A stretch of 64,000 bases of DNA from Archivesica marissinica (lineage: Eukaryota; Mollusca; Bivalvia; Venerida; Vesicomyidae). Location: the NCBI GenBank assembly GCA_014843695.1, contig CM026393.1, positions 10,560,734 to 10,624,733 of the forward strand. Reading direction: 5' to 3'. Both the position numbers and the translations under genes were made by a program. Positions 27,666-35,505 of the stretch are shown one piece after another (position 1 is the first letter of the stretch; each line of letters starts with the position of its first letter). The notes beneath the pieces are model-generated. The model was not told the origin of the DNA and ran no database searches. It saw only the letters and a list, made by a program, of their open reading frames with translations.

Positions 27666-27835
27666 CTTTCAAACTTTTTTTTCAAACTTTTATTTTGCAT
27701 ACATGCATACTGTTTACATACAGCAAACAGAATAACAGAATTAGCATTATCATATGTACATACGTAACATTCTAAATCACATAATACACATAGCAGCATG
27801 ATTATAATATTAGCACATATCTGAGAACACAAAGA

Positions 27836-28119
27836 GGAGGAGCGACTATCTGGTATTTCTTGTTTGTTGGTCTATGTTTTCTAGGTAGGGTTTGAACGTA
27901 TATCACATCCCTGGGACAGCGTTTCCTGACACCCACACGGCAAATACCGAGCGCGAATGCCAGAGGGATACAACTTGTTAAATGAGTTCGAAGTTGCTAC
28001 AATTTAGAAGGGAATTAATATGTATATGAGTACATATGTACCTGTCCAATCATGTGGAACTGTTTATTTAGGTTTAAGATGTCGTTGTGCAATATTGTTA
28101 TACTACGCATGCTACCAAT
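27836..28119. other. Unique stretch, no gene recognised
   Basis: It contains no array or exon I can support. A block near 27885-27960 (GGTTTGAACGTATATCACAT and following) is GC-richer than its surroundings and could be an old SINE head, but lacks a clean A and B box pair. Confidence 0.4.
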
Positions 28120-28338
28120 ATAGAGTATATGTGTATAGAGTATATGTGTATAGAGTATATGTGTATAGAGTATATGTGTATATAGTATATGTGTATAGAG
28201 TATATGTGTATAGAGTATATGTGTATAGAGTATATGTGTATAGAGTATATGTGTATAGAGTATATGTGTATAGAGTATATGTAAAAAAATGTATAGAGTA
28301 TATGTGTATAGAGTATATGTGTATAGAGTATATGTGAA
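28120..28338. repeat. Array D: 15-bp microsatellite-like repeat
   Basis: About 14 units of TATAGAGTATATGTG, with one TATATAGTA variant and one interruption (GTAAAAAAATG near 28281). Because 15 is a multiple of 3, both strands stay open (for example repeats of YRVYV or TLYTY). These frames are composition effects, not genes. Confidence 0.96.
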
Positions 28339-28865
28339 TAATAATTTTAAAAAACATATATATATGTACATTCAAGTTACAGTACATTGTACATTTTATA
28401 TACAGTGTAAGTAAATAATGGTGGGATACATACACCATGTACACCGTGCTGGTGACATATTATATGCATCACACCACCTTTCACTCATATGTGGTAAGGT
28501 GTACATTTAAACATAGTAAAATAGTTATAGTGTGCTTATAGTCATATAAAGCAAACACTGATTTACATGTAACATGCTAACATCTGTTCGAATAACACCC
28601 GTAGTGGTCACCCTAACGAAACTAAATTTTAGTATAACTTGGGTGTTATGTAACATTATATTGTTGTGAATAACAGTGTGTCTACGTGGCTCCATTACTT
28701 GTTTAGATAGTTCAAGTAAGGATCTCAAGACTCTGTTGTGACACATTTACTATCATTATTATGATTACTATTATTACTATTATTATTGTCATATACGCCT
28801 GTTTAATCCTAACATACCAAACCTGTGCATACTTCCTAAAAGTATATCACAGAGATTTAGAGATT
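28339..28865. other. Unique AT-rich stretch
   Basis: About 0.5 kb with no recognised gene. It includes a short TTA/ATT-rich tract at 28750-28790. A 73-codon minus-strand frame at 28525-28746 has no exon borders or family resemblance that I can see. Confidence 0.5.
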
Positions 28866-29905
28866 TATTCTTTATTTCAGTCTCATCGTTGTACAATACA
28901 TAAAATATACACAACAAATTATCGTGGCATAGTACAACACCATTCATTATAAAAGAATTATAAGAGACTAATGTAATCACAGATAATCAAACTATCACAG
29001 TCTAACGACATATTATTATAGTTACATATTAAAACCGGGGAACAGTCGCTAATTGAAAATTAAATACTTACTAAAACCAGAAATTTTGAAATACTGAAAT
29101 GGAAAAAAAGCACTAATGCGCAATTAAGAAATGTTTTAAAATATCAGTTATCAACCTCGATCAGATCGCGGTTGAACTAATTAGCAGCTGTTTCTCGGAA
29201 TGGATAAGAGACACACAATCAATAAATCAAATGGATACATTATTTACATAAATAAAAGGATCGTCTTTGAAGAATATAACAACAGGTTTTGGCAACAATT
29301 CTAATCAGAGGTATAGTAGTAAAAATAATTCTAAGCTGGTCGGATACAGGTTTGTTCCGAAAGTCATTTTCATATAATGAGGCTTTCTCTAAGAGAACAG
29401 CTCTCAAATCATCATACAGTGAACATTCTAATAATACATGACTTTCATCTTCTAATACATTACAGAAAGGGCACTTACGTTCATCAAGTGGTAAATTATC
29501 ATACCTTCCGGTTTCTATACGTAATGGAGCAGCTCCACATCTAAATTTACATAATGCTGATCTGTGAGTGTGGGTAAAATCATTTTACAATATACTTCTG
29601 TTTTAAATTTAAATGTACAGTAGGGTCTAAGCTTATTGCGACCACGTCCAGAAACACCGATCACACTGTTAATAGAGGTGGACCAGTCAGTAACATATTT
29701 CTCCATTGAAGCATTTTCCACACTACCTACCAAATTGTTCTTATGCATAGGTATAGATAGGTTACAGTAATCCATCAAAGTAATGTCTGCAAACTCTCTC
29801 TTGACATAATAAAACCAGTTTTTATGACTTGTAGATTTAGCATTCGCCCATAGTGCAACTCGCTTATTTAATCTGGAAATGTCCGTATTGGGATGAAAAC
29901 TAAAT
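28866..29905 (-). mobile_element. Non-LTR retrotransposon (LINE) 3' end, 5'-truncated and frameshifted
   Basis: This is the C-terminal part of a LINE replicase plus its 3' untranslated region, a dead fragment. The upstream frame (about 29905 to 29570) reads NKRVALWANAKSTSHKNWFY and runs on to EVYCKMILP. A one-base shift near 29565 then leads into HTHRSALCKFRCGAAPLRIE and ETGRYDNLPLDERKCPFC, ending at the TAA at 29240-29242 after FYLCK. The zinc-knuckle C-x2-C-x7-H-x4-C (CPFCNVLEDESHVLLEC) is typical of the tail of many animal LINE polymerases that follows the reverse transcriptase. The reverse transcriptase and endonuclease domains are absent. The 3' region runs to 28866 and ends in AAATAAAGAATAA, matching the copy at 27540-27665. 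The clade cannot be fixed from this part alone. Confidence 0.85.
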
Positions 29906-29975
29906 ATTTTATGAAGAAAACAAAATTATGCTACTATACATTATATATAATATCTGATTAACTTTGCCAATCAAA

Positions 29976-30488
29976 ATGGCAGCCAAAGTAGGAATGATGA
30001 CGTCATGCGGGAAATATGTACCGTATTCACAGATATTACTTCAACCCCACTCAGTGGCTAATAGACATACTCCTACAGTGTATATTGGTTATCACAGTTA
30101 TAAGAAAACTCACCTTCCAGTCCGCAATGCCGTTCTAAAATTACTAATATACTTCCCAGTCCGCTATGCCGTTCTAAAATTACTAATATACTTCCAGGTC
30201 CGCTATGCCGTTCTAAAATTACTAATATACTTCCCAGTCCGCTATGCCGTTCTAAAATTACTAATAGACTTCCAGGTCAGCTATGCCGTTCTAAAATTAC
30301 TAATATACTTCCCAGTCCGCAATGCCGTTCTAAAATTACTAATAGACTTCCAGGTCCGCTATGCCGTTCTAAAATTACTAATAGAATTCCCAGCCCCACC
30401 ACAAAAACAAAACCCCACCCACACAAAAACAAAAACCCACCGCTATGCCGTTCTAAAATTACTAATAGACTTCCGGATGAAACCTTAA
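29976..30488 (+). CDS. Open frame with 13-residue repeats, probably not a gene
   Basis: A 170-codon frame starts at an ATG in a favourable context (AAAATGG), reads MAAKVGMMTSCGKYVPYSQI, and then becomes a run of about eight 13-residue repeats of the type VRYAVLKLLIYFP, ending after DFRMKP. The repeats come from the 39-bp array E. Since 39 is a multiple of 3, the frame stays open automatically, and the opposite strand is open too (LLVILERHSG repeats). One repeat is interrupted by a CA-rich insertion (PPQKQNPTHTKTKTH). A CCAAT sequence (29967-29971) and a palindromic TGACGTCA (29998-30005) lie beside or just inside the start, hinting at a promoter. I see no known domain and no signal peptide. 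It is most likely a repeat-driven open frame; an unrecognised small gene is the alternative. Confidence 0.2.
   Translation: MAAKVGMMTSCGKYVPYSQILLQPHSVANRHTPTVYIGYHSYKKTHLPVRNAVLKLLIYFPVRYAVLKLLIYFQVRYAVLKLLIYFPVRYAVLKLLIDFQVSYAVLKLLIYFPVRNAVLKLLIDFQVRYAVLKLLIEFPAPPQKQNPTHTKTKTHRYAVLKLLIDFRMKP
30112..30472. repeat. Array E: 39-bp minisatellite
   Basis: About eight units built on CCGCTATGCCGTTCTAAAAT followed by TACTAATAGACTTCCAGGT or TACTAATATACTTCCCAGT. A CA-rich insertion of about 50 bp (near 30393-30441) separates the last unit from the rest. The period is a multiple of three, so several frames are open across it. Confidence 0.95.
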
Positions 30489-30562
30489 ATCGAGGTATCG
30501 TGTCAGTGCTTGACACTATGTAAAAGAACCAGAGTAGACTGGAATTGGTTTCGATCTTTATC

Positions 30563-30826
30563 ATTGCACTATCGTCCAAATTCTCAAATGACTAATCTCT
30601 TCAGGAGGCGTCGCTTTTGTGGGCAATCTGTAGCGATGATAAGTTCTAAACAAAACCACATAAAATCTTTTTATACCGGATTAAAACTCTATCAAGTGTG
30701 TGTTTTGTGTATGTGTGTGTGTGCACGTGCGTGCGTGTGTGTGTGCGTTACGTTTATTTATCGTCGCTACCGGTTGCCCATATGAACAATGACTCCTGAA
30801 GAGATTAGAATTTGGAGGATAGTGCA
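30563..30826. mobile_element. Inverted-repeat (foldback) element
   Basis: The left arm at about 30563-30642 starts CATTGCACTATCGTCCAAAT, includes CTAATCTCTTCAGGAG and runs to GTAGCGATGATAA. It recurs in reverse complement at about 30762-30826 with a few mismatches. The roughly 120-bp centre contains a TG-rich microsatellite (30690-30758). One arm equivalent also forms the head of the SINE at 24985-25185, so this may be two opposed SINE heads rather than a DNA transposon with terminal repeats. Confidence 0.65.
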
Positions 30827-30971
30827 ATGATATAAACAGATGACCTATTACAGAATCTCCTCTTGTTCTTTTAAGTGAACGGTGTAAAGCACCGACATAA
30901 GACCTCGGCTAAAGGACTCATCCGAAAGACAATGATATAAGTCAGTTTAGTATGCTTAGTATGGAATAGTT

Positions 30972-31200
30972 TATACAAATTTATTTTAGCTCGATTGCGA
31001 AACAAGTTCTTTCAACTTATATTAATCACTCTCGAGACCTCATTCCTGATGGAATCCATCGCCACGAGGGAGAGAGAAGAGGCAATGTGGAATTTAAATG
31101 CCTTGCCTAAGAGCACAATCGTAACGGCTCCAGTGGGGCTTGAACTCCGGACCTTTTGGCCCTGAAGCGAACGCTCATCCACTGCGCTCTCACGACTTCC
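30972..31200 (-). mobile_element. tRNA-derived SINE
   Basis: On the minus strand the head reads GAGAGCGCAGTGGATGAGCG, an A-box-like sequence, followed about 35 nt later by GGAGTTCAAGCCCC, a B-box-like sequence. Next come TTACGATTGTGCTCTTAGGC and CCTCGTGGCGATGGATTCCA, then the shared tail (ATTAATATAAGTTGAAAGAA, CAATCGAGCTAAAATAAA). It matches the copy at 60587-60832 along most of its length. RNA polymerase III promoter boxes are known from such families. I infer no present activity. Confidence 0.8.
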
Positions 31201-31202
31201 AT

Positions 31203-31290
31203 AGTATGGAATAGCGAGGTATCGTACCTGTGACCCCTGGATTACAAGTATAACGCATTAACCACTGGACCACTGATCTGCTAAAGCTTT
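31203..31290 (-). mobile_element. Second tRNA-like SINE head
   Basis: On the minus strand GATCAGTGGTCCAGTGGTTA followed by ATGCGTTATACTTGTAATCC and GGGGTCACAGGTACGA resembles a tRNA head with a good A box and a decayed B box. It abuts the SINE at 30972-31200. It could be an old insertion or part of a composite element. It is not a functional tRNA gene. Confidence 0.5.
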
Positions 31291-31327
31291 CGAGTATGGT
31301 TGAAGTTGATGCTATAACAGTATATGA

Positions 31328-31492
31328 TTATTCTATGTCATGGTCTACTACAATCAGCATATGAGTTGGAGTTCCTTCGTGTGTAACTTGAGAAGCTGCA
31401 CTCATCTGGTATATTAACATCGGGGTCAGTTGCAGAACACAGCAGTCACCGTGTTTAAATGCGTATGACGCAGGGGTATTCAGGTAAACCTC
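31328..31492 (-). CDS. Candidate terminal exon of an unrecognised protein
   Basis: On the minus strand a T-rich acceptor (TTTTTTGTTGCAG) is followed by 54 open codons starting EVYLNTPASYAFKHGDCCVL, continuing QLTPMLIYQMSAASQVTHEG and ending VVDHDIE with a TAA at 31328-31330. The mixed composition and clean acceptor are exon-like, and no repeat is visible inside. It starts in phase 0. The nearest upstream candidate exon (32276-32519) ends in phase 1, so a direct splice would shift the frame and stop after about 12 codons. Either a small exon between them is missed, or these exons belong to different transcripts. I recognise no family. It may also be a chance open frame. Confidence 0.4.
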   Translation of the reverse strand, partial: EVYLNTPASYAFKHGDCCVLQLTPMLIYQMSAASQVTHEGTPTHMLIVVDHDIE

Positions 31493-31605
31493 CTGCAACA
31501 AAAAATAATAGTTATTTAATAAATAATTATTAATTATAACAGCATAACTACGCATATCGAAATGAAGTAATTGATACAGGACTCTATATCACATAGATCC
31601 TGTCC

Positions 31606-31739
31606 TCGAGGTTATACAACCATTCTCCTATCTCAAAATCTAGCTTTTGATTGGTTCAGCTGGCAGTAAAACTCAGAATTAACCAATCAAATCATTTGAG
31701 CTTTAGCTTGAGATCTGAGAAAAATGTTATAACCTCGGA
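31606..31739. mobile_element. Short foldback (MITE-like) element
   Basis: The left end CGAGGTTATA with downstream ATCTCAAAATCTAGC and TTTTGATTGGTT is answered on the right by AACCAATCAAAT, CTTGAGAT and TATAACCTCG in reverse complement. Arms are about 50 bp with mismatches around a short centre. There is no coding capacity. Target-site duplication was not established. It lies between the candidate terminal exon and a SINE. Confidence 0.55.
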
Positions 31740-31857
31740 CACTGGTGTATACACATTTATTTTAGTTCGATTGCAAAAAATATTTTTAGTTTAATCATAT
31801 TTTATTGCTTGTTTATATACAATACAATTACAAATATAAACATGATAAATATATATC

Positions 31858-32098
31858 GAAGGTCGAACGTTCGAATCTCGTTAGTGTTTCGTTCTGATGT
31901 GGCTGGTTGGTGAGCCGCCAGCTAGTTAAATAATGGTTACCGATTGCCTACCAGCCTATCGGCTGGCATACAAGTATATAATTCGGGAAATACTGATGTT
32001 CATAAAAAAGAGGTGTCTCATAAGTCAGAAATGGCTGGTCCTTTAAATAGGGGTGACACTATAATAAACAAACACTTTACTTTTTACTTTACTATATA
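31858..32098 (+). mobile_element. tRNA-derived SINE, second family, 5'-truncated
   Basis: It starts within the tRNA-like part (GAACGTTCGAATCTCGTTAG, a B-box-like GTTCGAATC), then GATGTGGCTGGTTGGTGAGC, CCTATCGGCTGGCATACAAG and a T-rich end CACTTTACTTTTTACTTTAC. The first 60 bp match the complete head at 58957-59075. It lies in the putative intron between candidate exons 32276-32519 and 31328-31492. Confidence 0.75.
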
Positions 32099-32275
32099 AG
32101 CAAAAATGATACAACTGCAATGCTATATGCTTATACTTGAACGCTGTAAGAATACAATCTAGAAGCAAATGGGTTGGGTAAATGTGCTGTTATTCTCTAC
32201 TTTCTCTATTTAGCATTTGCTTACCCCACCCCCTGTCGTTGCAATTCGGGGCGACGCCTCATATATAGGTTTTAC

Positions 32276-32519
32276 CAACATTAGCGAGTGCTCTCCCCAA
32301 AGTAACATATTCGTACAGCATTGGCTTAATCGCGCTCAAGACATCATTATACTTGTGGAATGCATCACCATGAAGGAGAAAGAGGCAATGTATACTATTG
32401 TCTAGTAATTCGACAAAAATGGCCGTAAGATATCTCATATGACGAAGCATTGTTCTAAGTATATATGTCATAGCCATGACATGATAGAATCGATGAAAAT
32501 CCCAATACATAATAAGTGA
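32276..32519 (-). CDS. Candidate internal exon next to array F
   Basis: On the minus strand the frame opens right after a CAG at the array F edge and reads SLIMYWDFHRFYHVMAMTYI, then LRTMLRHMRYLTAIFVELLD, then SIHCLFLLHGDAFHKYNDVL, and ends in LGRALANV before G|GTAAAA, a plausible donor (phase 1). There are 81 open codons plus one base, and a stop follows in the intron if it is read through. The phase-0 start fits the phase-0 end of the candidate exon at 33363-33580. The composition looks like a folded protein, with no repeat inside, but I recognise no family. The striking point is context: the 20-bp array stops exactly at the predicted acceptor AG, and every unit is itself acceptor-like. It could instead be a pseudo-exon. 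Confidence 0.45.
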
Positions 32520-33267
32520 CTGAACACATTGTTGTTAAGCGGAACACATTGTTGTTAAGCTGAAAACATTGTTGTTAAGCTGAAAACATTGTTGTTAAGC
32601 TGAAAACATTGTTGTTAAGCTGAAAACATTGTTGTTAAGCTGAACACATTGTTGTTAAGCTGAAAACATTGTTGTTAAGCTGAACACATTGTTGTTAAGC
32701 TGAAAATATTGTTGTTAAGCTGAAAACATTGTTGTTAAGCTGAACACATTGTTGTTAAGCTGAAAACATTGTTGTTAAGCTGAACACATTGTTGTTAAGC
32801 TGAACACAGTGTTGTTAAGCTGAACACATTGTTGTTAAGCTGAAAACATTGTTGTTAAGCTGAAAACATTGTTGTTAAGCTGAACACATTGTTGTTAAGC
32901 TGAAAACATTGTTGTTAAGCTGAAAACATTGTTGTTAAGCTGAACACATTGTTGTTAAGCTGAAAACATTGTTGTTAAGCTGAACACATTGTTGTTAAGC
33001 TGAAAACATTGTTGTTAAGCTGAACACATTGTTGTTAAGCTGAACACATTGTTGTTAAGCTGAACACATTGTTGTTAAGCTGAACACATTGTTGTTAAGC
33101 GGAACACATTGTTGTTAAGCTGAACACATTGTTGTTAAGCTGAAAACATTGTCGTTAAGCTGAAAACATTGTTGTTAAGCTGAACACATTATTGTTAAGC
33201 TGAACACATTGTTGTTAAGCTGAACACATTGTTGGTAAGCTGAACACATTGTTGTTAAGCTGAAAAC
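32520..33267. repeat. Array F: 20-bp repeat with a 3' splice-site-like unit
   Basis: About 37 units of CTGAAAACATTGTTGTTAAG (or CTGAACAC...), with no indel through 36 consecutive units and mostly a single A/C choice per unit. On the minus strand the unit is CTTAACAACAATGTGTTCAG: CTTAAC fits an animal branch point and the unit ends in CAG. The array fills about 90% of the putative 843-bp intron between candidate exons at 33363-33580 and 32276-32519, and its last CAG is the predicted acceptor. Two units have CCG in place of CAG (GGAACAC variants, near 32541 and 33101). Confidence 0.96.
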
Positions 33268-33362
33268 ATGTGGCTGGGAGCATGTCACCCCAGACTGGCA
33301 CTATATGCTTATATATCCTCTCAAATATCCAAATACAATATAATAATGTCGTTAATAATTAC

Positions 33363-33580
33363 CGAAAGATCCTCTGTTTCTGTCTGATATAATACTCTCC
33401 TGCCAGTGGTTAATTTCAGGCAATATCTTAGCTTCGTCGAGGTAGGAATAACAGGAGCGTGTATGTATTTATTAATGTAGAATGTTTTGGTATGTCTAAA
33501 GATCCCAGCCCGTGTGTGTATATCGTCATCGAGTAAGGTCAATGTTGCCTGCTTAAACTTTACCAGAGACTCGCTATCTG
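33363..33580 (-). CDS. Candidate internal exon of an unrecognised protein
   Basis: On the minus strand TTTTCAATTTAG precedes 218 nt that enter in phase 1 and give 72 open codons: DSESLVKFKQATLTLLDDDI, then HTRAGIFRHTKTFYINKYIH, then APVIPTSTKLRYCLKLTTGR, ending QTETEDLS before TCG|GTAATT (phase 0). Residue use is protein-like and no array is inside. The alternation of hydrophobic and charged residues suggests beta strands, but I do not recognise a family. A start codon is not needed because both ends look spliced. The phase match to 32276-32519 supports a two-exon unit. It is not proven to be part of the cadherin gene upstream on the same strand, whose last visible exon ends in phase 0 while this one begins in phase 1. 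Confidence 0.45.
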
Positions 33581-34505
33581 CTAAATTGAAAACATGTGAC
33601 TTACATTAAAATAAATGAAATCCATGCAAAGTAATAATACGTGAAAAAAGCTGAAACAATTCCAGTACTATATCGAGATTAGTATTATTTTTTTTTATTC
33701 CTCATAACAGCATTAGAAAACGACTGCACAAGAGATACGCTATTGAAAGAGACCGTTGGAAACAGCAATCAGGACTGGGCTACTGGTTCCTCACATCCAA
33801 TGTCATTAGCATAATGGTAATGTTTGTCTTCGGTGCTGACTTTGTCTTGATCTCTTTAGTGGAAATTGAGACTAAGCGAGACTAAGCAGTCACTATTCCA
33901 GTGACTGCGACGGCGCAGTCAACAATTACATATTTGCATATAACTAAATTATCGTCAAAAATAATGCTTTGATAAGCAGCCTACTGTTTCTAGGGATTTA
34001 TCACATTGAACCTAAATTTTGGCCATAATAGTCCAATTTCAGAAATTATGTAACCTTCAATTTGAAATTTGACGATTCGTTGGAAAGCATAAAAGACAGT
34101 TGGAAAGCATAAATACTTTTTTTCAGTGAACAAGTACTTAATATACAGTCAATCATGCGCGGCGTGTTAGTGGTCAACTCCATTAAGCAACCAACCTGCA
34201 TTAAGCAGCTACTTTCTGCGATTCCATTGACTAGCTGCTTGACTGACTCCGTTTATATCGAATTTCGTTAAGTCATACTTCGGTTATGTCGAAGTATTTT
34301 GTTCGACATAACAGATGTAGACTGTATACTGAAACTATATGATAGTGTTTGTTTGCGGCATGCAATTAGCATAAAGTATTTGATATTAGATTGTCGTATG
34401 CTAGCCATCGTTATCTGCTGTAATTTGACAAACATACCATAAGCGTGTGGGTAACCGATTCTTGTTTGAAAATCTTTAAGTCTATAGAGTTATCTCGCGT
34501 TCGAC
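33581..34505. other. Unique stretch with perfect short hairpins, no gene recognised
   Basis: About 0.9 kb up to the second gap. I see no supported exon. Two perfect inverted repeats stand out: GCAGTCAC-TATTCCA-GTGACTGC at 33886-33908, and GTTATGTCGAA-GTATTTTG-TTCGACATAAC at 34283-34312. The latter overlaps a competing 8-bp stem (ATACTTCG with CGAAGTAT) at 34275-34297. These may be ends of decayed foldback elements. Confidence 0.55.
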
Positions 34506-35505
34506 NNNNNNNNNNNNNNNNNNNNNNNNNNNNNNNNNNNNNNNNNNNNNNNNNNNNNNNNNNNNNNNNNNNNNNNNNNNNNNNNNNNNNNNNNNNNNNN
34601 NNNNNNNNNNNNNNNNNNNNNNNNNNNNNNNNNNNNNNNNNNNNNNNNNNNNNNNNNNNNNNNNNNNNNNNNNNNNNNNNNNNNNNNNNNNNNNNNNNNN
34701 NNNNNNNNNNNNNNNNNNNNNNNNNNNNNNNNNNNNNNNNNNNNNNNNNNNNNNNNNNNNNNNNNNNNNNNNNNNNNNNNNNNNNNNNNNNNNNNNNNNN
34801 NNNNNNNNNNNNNNNNNNNNNNNNNNNNNNNNNNNNNNNNNNNNNNNNNNNNNNNNNNNNNNNNNNNNNNNNNNNNNNNNNNNNNNNNNNNNNNNNNNNN
34901 NNNNNNNNNNNNNNNNNNNNNNNNNNNNNNNNNNNNNNNNNNNNNNNNNNNNNNNNNNNNNNNNNNNNNNNNNNNNNNNNNNNNNNNNNNNNNNNNNNNN
35001 NNNNNNNNNNNNNNNNNNNNNNNNNNNNNNNNNNNNNNNNNNNNNNNNNNNNNNNNNNNNNNNNNNNNNNNNNNNNNNNNNNNNNNNNNNNNNNNNNNNN
35101 NNNNNNNNNNNNNNNNNNNNNNNNNNNNNNNNNNNNNNNNNNNNNNNNNNNNNNNNNNNNNNNNNNNNNNNNNNNNNNNNNNNNNNNNNNNNNNNNNNNN
35201 NNNNNNNNNNNNNNNNNNNNNNNNNNNNNNNNNNNNNNNNNNNNNNNNNNNNNNNNNNNNNNNNNNNNNNNNNNNNNNNNNNNNNNNNNNNNNNNNNNNN
35301 NNNNNNNNNNNNNNNNNNNNNNNNNNNNNNNNNNNNNNNNNNNNNNNNNNNNNNNNNNNNNNNNNNNNNNNNNNNNNNNNNNNNNNNNNNNNNNNNNNNN
35401 NNNNNNNNNNNNNNNNNNNNNNNNNNNNNNNNNNNNNNNNNNNNNNNNNNNNNNNNNNNNNNNNNNNNNNNNNNNNNNNNNNNNNNNNNNNNNNNNNNNN
35501 NNNNN
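34506..35505. other. Assembly gap of exactly 1000 N
   Basis: A placeholder-length gap between unique sequence and the left end of array G. The true extent of array G on this side is therefore unknown, and any open frame across the gap is an artefact. Confidence 0.99.

Noticed and set aside
28015..28444. 105-118 codon frames on both strands over the 15-bp array
   Set aside because: A period divisible by three keeps frames open. The peptides are simple Y/V/R or T/L/Y repeats without exon borders.
30277..30579. Minus-strand frame with LLVILERHSG repeats
   Set aside because: It is the antisense of the 39-bp array, open for the same arithmetical reason.
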